35,035 nucleotides of DNA, taken from contig SKVW01000231.1 in NCBI GenBank assembly GCA_007129255.1, positions 1 through 35,035 of the forward strand, in the 5' to 3' direction. The notes under the pieces are model-generated. The model saw only the letters and a list, made by a program, of their open reading frames with translations. It had not been told where the DNA came from and searched no databases. Positions 33,625 to 35,035 of this stretch are shown here, in pieces. Positions within the stretch are counted from its first letter, which is position 1; the number at the start of each line of letters is the position of its first letter. The translations under genes were made by a program, and so were the position numbers. This DNA is from Bacteroidales bacterium (lineage in GTDB: Bacteria; Bacteroidota; Bacteroidia; Bacteroidales; UBA7960).

Positions 33625-35035
33625 ATGAGCATTCCTAAGCAATATTCTCCAAAAAATACCGAAGCCAAATGGTATAAGCACTGGATGGAAAAAGGTTATT
33701 TCCGTTCCGAACCTGATAACCGTGAACCCTATACCATCGTGATCCCGCCTCCAAATGTAACGGGTGTGCTGCATATGGGGCACATGCTCAACAACACCAT
33801 TCAGGATGTGCTGGTGCGCAGGGCAAGGATGCAGGGCTTCAATACCCTTTGGCTGCCCGGAACCGACCATGCTTCCATTGCTACAGAAGCCAAAGTGGTA
33901 AACAAACTCAGGAGCGAAGGAATAGACAAGAAAAAAATCTCCAGGGATGAATTCCTGGAACATGCCTGGGAGTGGAAAGAAAAGCACGGGGGCATCATCC
34001 TTGAACAGCTGAAAAAACTGGGTGCTTCCTGCGACTGGGATCGTACCAAATTCACCATGGATGATGACCTTTCGGAATCGGTGATCCGTGTTTTTGTTGA
34101 TCTTTACGAAAAAGGCCTTATTTACCGGGGTGTGCGAATGGTAAACTGGGATCCCAAAGCCCTCACCGCCCTTTCCGACGAAGAGGTGGTTTACAAGGAA
34201 GTACAGTCAAAATTCTATTACCTACGTTACGAGGTTCAGGACCGCCCCGGAGAGTACGTAACCATTGCCACCACCCGCCCGGAAACCATTTTGGGTGATA
34301 CGGCCATCTGTATCCATCCCGAAGACGAGCGCTACGCCCACCTCAAAGGGAAAAAAGCCCTGGTGCCCCGATCAACCGCCCCATTCCTTTTATTCTGGAT
34401 GAATACGTAGACCGTGAGTTTGGTACCGGTGCACTGAAAGTGACCCCGGCCCATGATATTAACGACTACAACCTGGGCATAAAACACAACCTGCCCTCCA
34501 TAGATATTTTTAACGACAATGGCACCCTCAACGAAAAAGCAGAGATCTTTATCGGGGAGGACCGCTTTGTGGTCAGGGAGAAGATCAGCCGGGAGCTGGA
34601 GGAAAAAGGTCACCTGATCAAAGTGGAAGAGCTCGTGAACAATGTGGGCTATTCCGAGCGAACCGACGAAGTAATCGAGCCAAAACTTTCACTGCAGTGG
34701 TTCCTGAAAATGGATACCCTGGCAAAACCCGCACTGGATGTGGTATTGGACGATACCATCCGCTTTCATCCGCCCAAGTTCAAAAACACTTACAAGCACT
34801 GGATGGAAAATGTACGCGACTGGTGCATCAGCCGTCAGTTGTGGTGGGGGCATCGCATTCCCGCCTGGTATCTGCCCGATGGTAATTTTGTAGTGGCCAT
34901 GAATGCCGAAGAAGCCCTTATCATGGCCAAGGACAAATTCGACCCAGGCCTGAAAGCCGAAGACCTGCGACAGGATGAAGATGTGCTGGACACCTGGTTT
35001 TCTTCCTGGCTATGGCCGGTGTCTGTTTTTGACGG
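33625..35035 (+). pseudogene. valS: Valyl-tRNA synthetase, partial, with a one-base frameshift
   Basis: The first 248 or so residues from 33625 are normal Val[15 protein letters not shown] (HIGH-type motif), [20 protein letters not shown], and [14 protein letters not shown] of the editing domain. At about 34366-34370 the frame is lost: CTGGTGCCCC is followed by GATCAACCGC, and the reading frame ends at 34410. Resuming one frame over from 34371 gives continuous ValRS ([29 protein letters not shown]) to the window edge without a stop, through [19 protein letters not shown]. One base, probably T after the C run, is missing, since VPLINRPIP is the expected wording. ValRS is essential, so a sequencing error is the simplest explanation. 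The right end is cut by the window. Confidence 0.9.

Noticed and set aside
34697-34885. Plus-strand ORF of 62 residues
   Set aside because: It lies inside the resumed valS frame but in another frame, and its sequence has no family features.

Overview
The window reads as a chromosomal segment of a Bacteroidota bacterium, most likely class Bacteroidia near the Marinilabiliales or Prolixibacteraceae (lineage is inference). The signs are a type IX secretion (T9SS) C-terminal sorting domain on a cell-surface protein, a SprE/PorW-type T9SS lipoprotein, a TPR-plus-HTH membrane regulator, a SusC-style carboxypeptidase-regulatory domain on a TonB receptor, a FISUMP domain, an atp operon lacking beta and epsilon, and several TAnnTTTG -7 promoter elements. 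No rRNA, tRNA, insertion sequence, phage gene or CRISPR array was seen.

Layout. 1-5.8 kb: the end of a FISUMP-domain protein and a strong terminator, a small membrane protein, a TPR/HTH regulator, and a large Asp-box beta-propeller T9SS cargo protein. 5.9-10.0 kb: a CoA-binding protein (minus), then the biotin-dependent Na+ pump operon oadG-oadA-oadB. 10.0-14.9 kb: a Crp/Fnr regulator with a ProXp-type tRNA-editing protein (minus), an OsmC protein, and a His-rich exported protein followed by a ZnuD-like TonB receptor, with terminators between units. 14.9-23.8 kb, all minus: sprE/porW, bactofilin, a terminator, a small membrane protein in the atpI position, then atpB-E-F-H-A-G. 24.0-27.4 kb: M23 peptidase, dxr and rseP in one apparent operon. 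27.6-30.6 kb: a self-contained two-gene unit, with its own -7 element and terminator, encoding a degenerate cyanophycin-synthetase-like ATP-grasp protein and a beta-aspartyl dipeptidase. 30.6-35.0 kb: ribonuclease Z, lipoate-protein ligase with an LRV/HEAT-like repeat protein (minus), and valS, which carries a one-base frameshift and runs off the right edge.

How the parts fit. The Oad pump couples beta-keto-acid decarboxylation to a sodium gradient, while the F-type ATPase c subunit lacks the Na+ signature and is predicted to use protons. SprE/PorW, the sorting-domain protein, bactofilin and the M23 peptidase together describe an envelope and secretion neighbourhood. The most novel part is the CphA-like/IadA pair. 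It has the N-domain and ATP-grasp domain of cyanophycin synthetase, a truncated Mur-ligase remnant without its P-loop, altered metal ligands in the ATP-grasp site, and a neighbouring enzyme that hydrolyses beta-aspartyl dipeptides. No cyanophycinase and no full-length cphA are present. This suggests an undescribed beta-aspartyl peptide pathway or a CphA2-like derivative.
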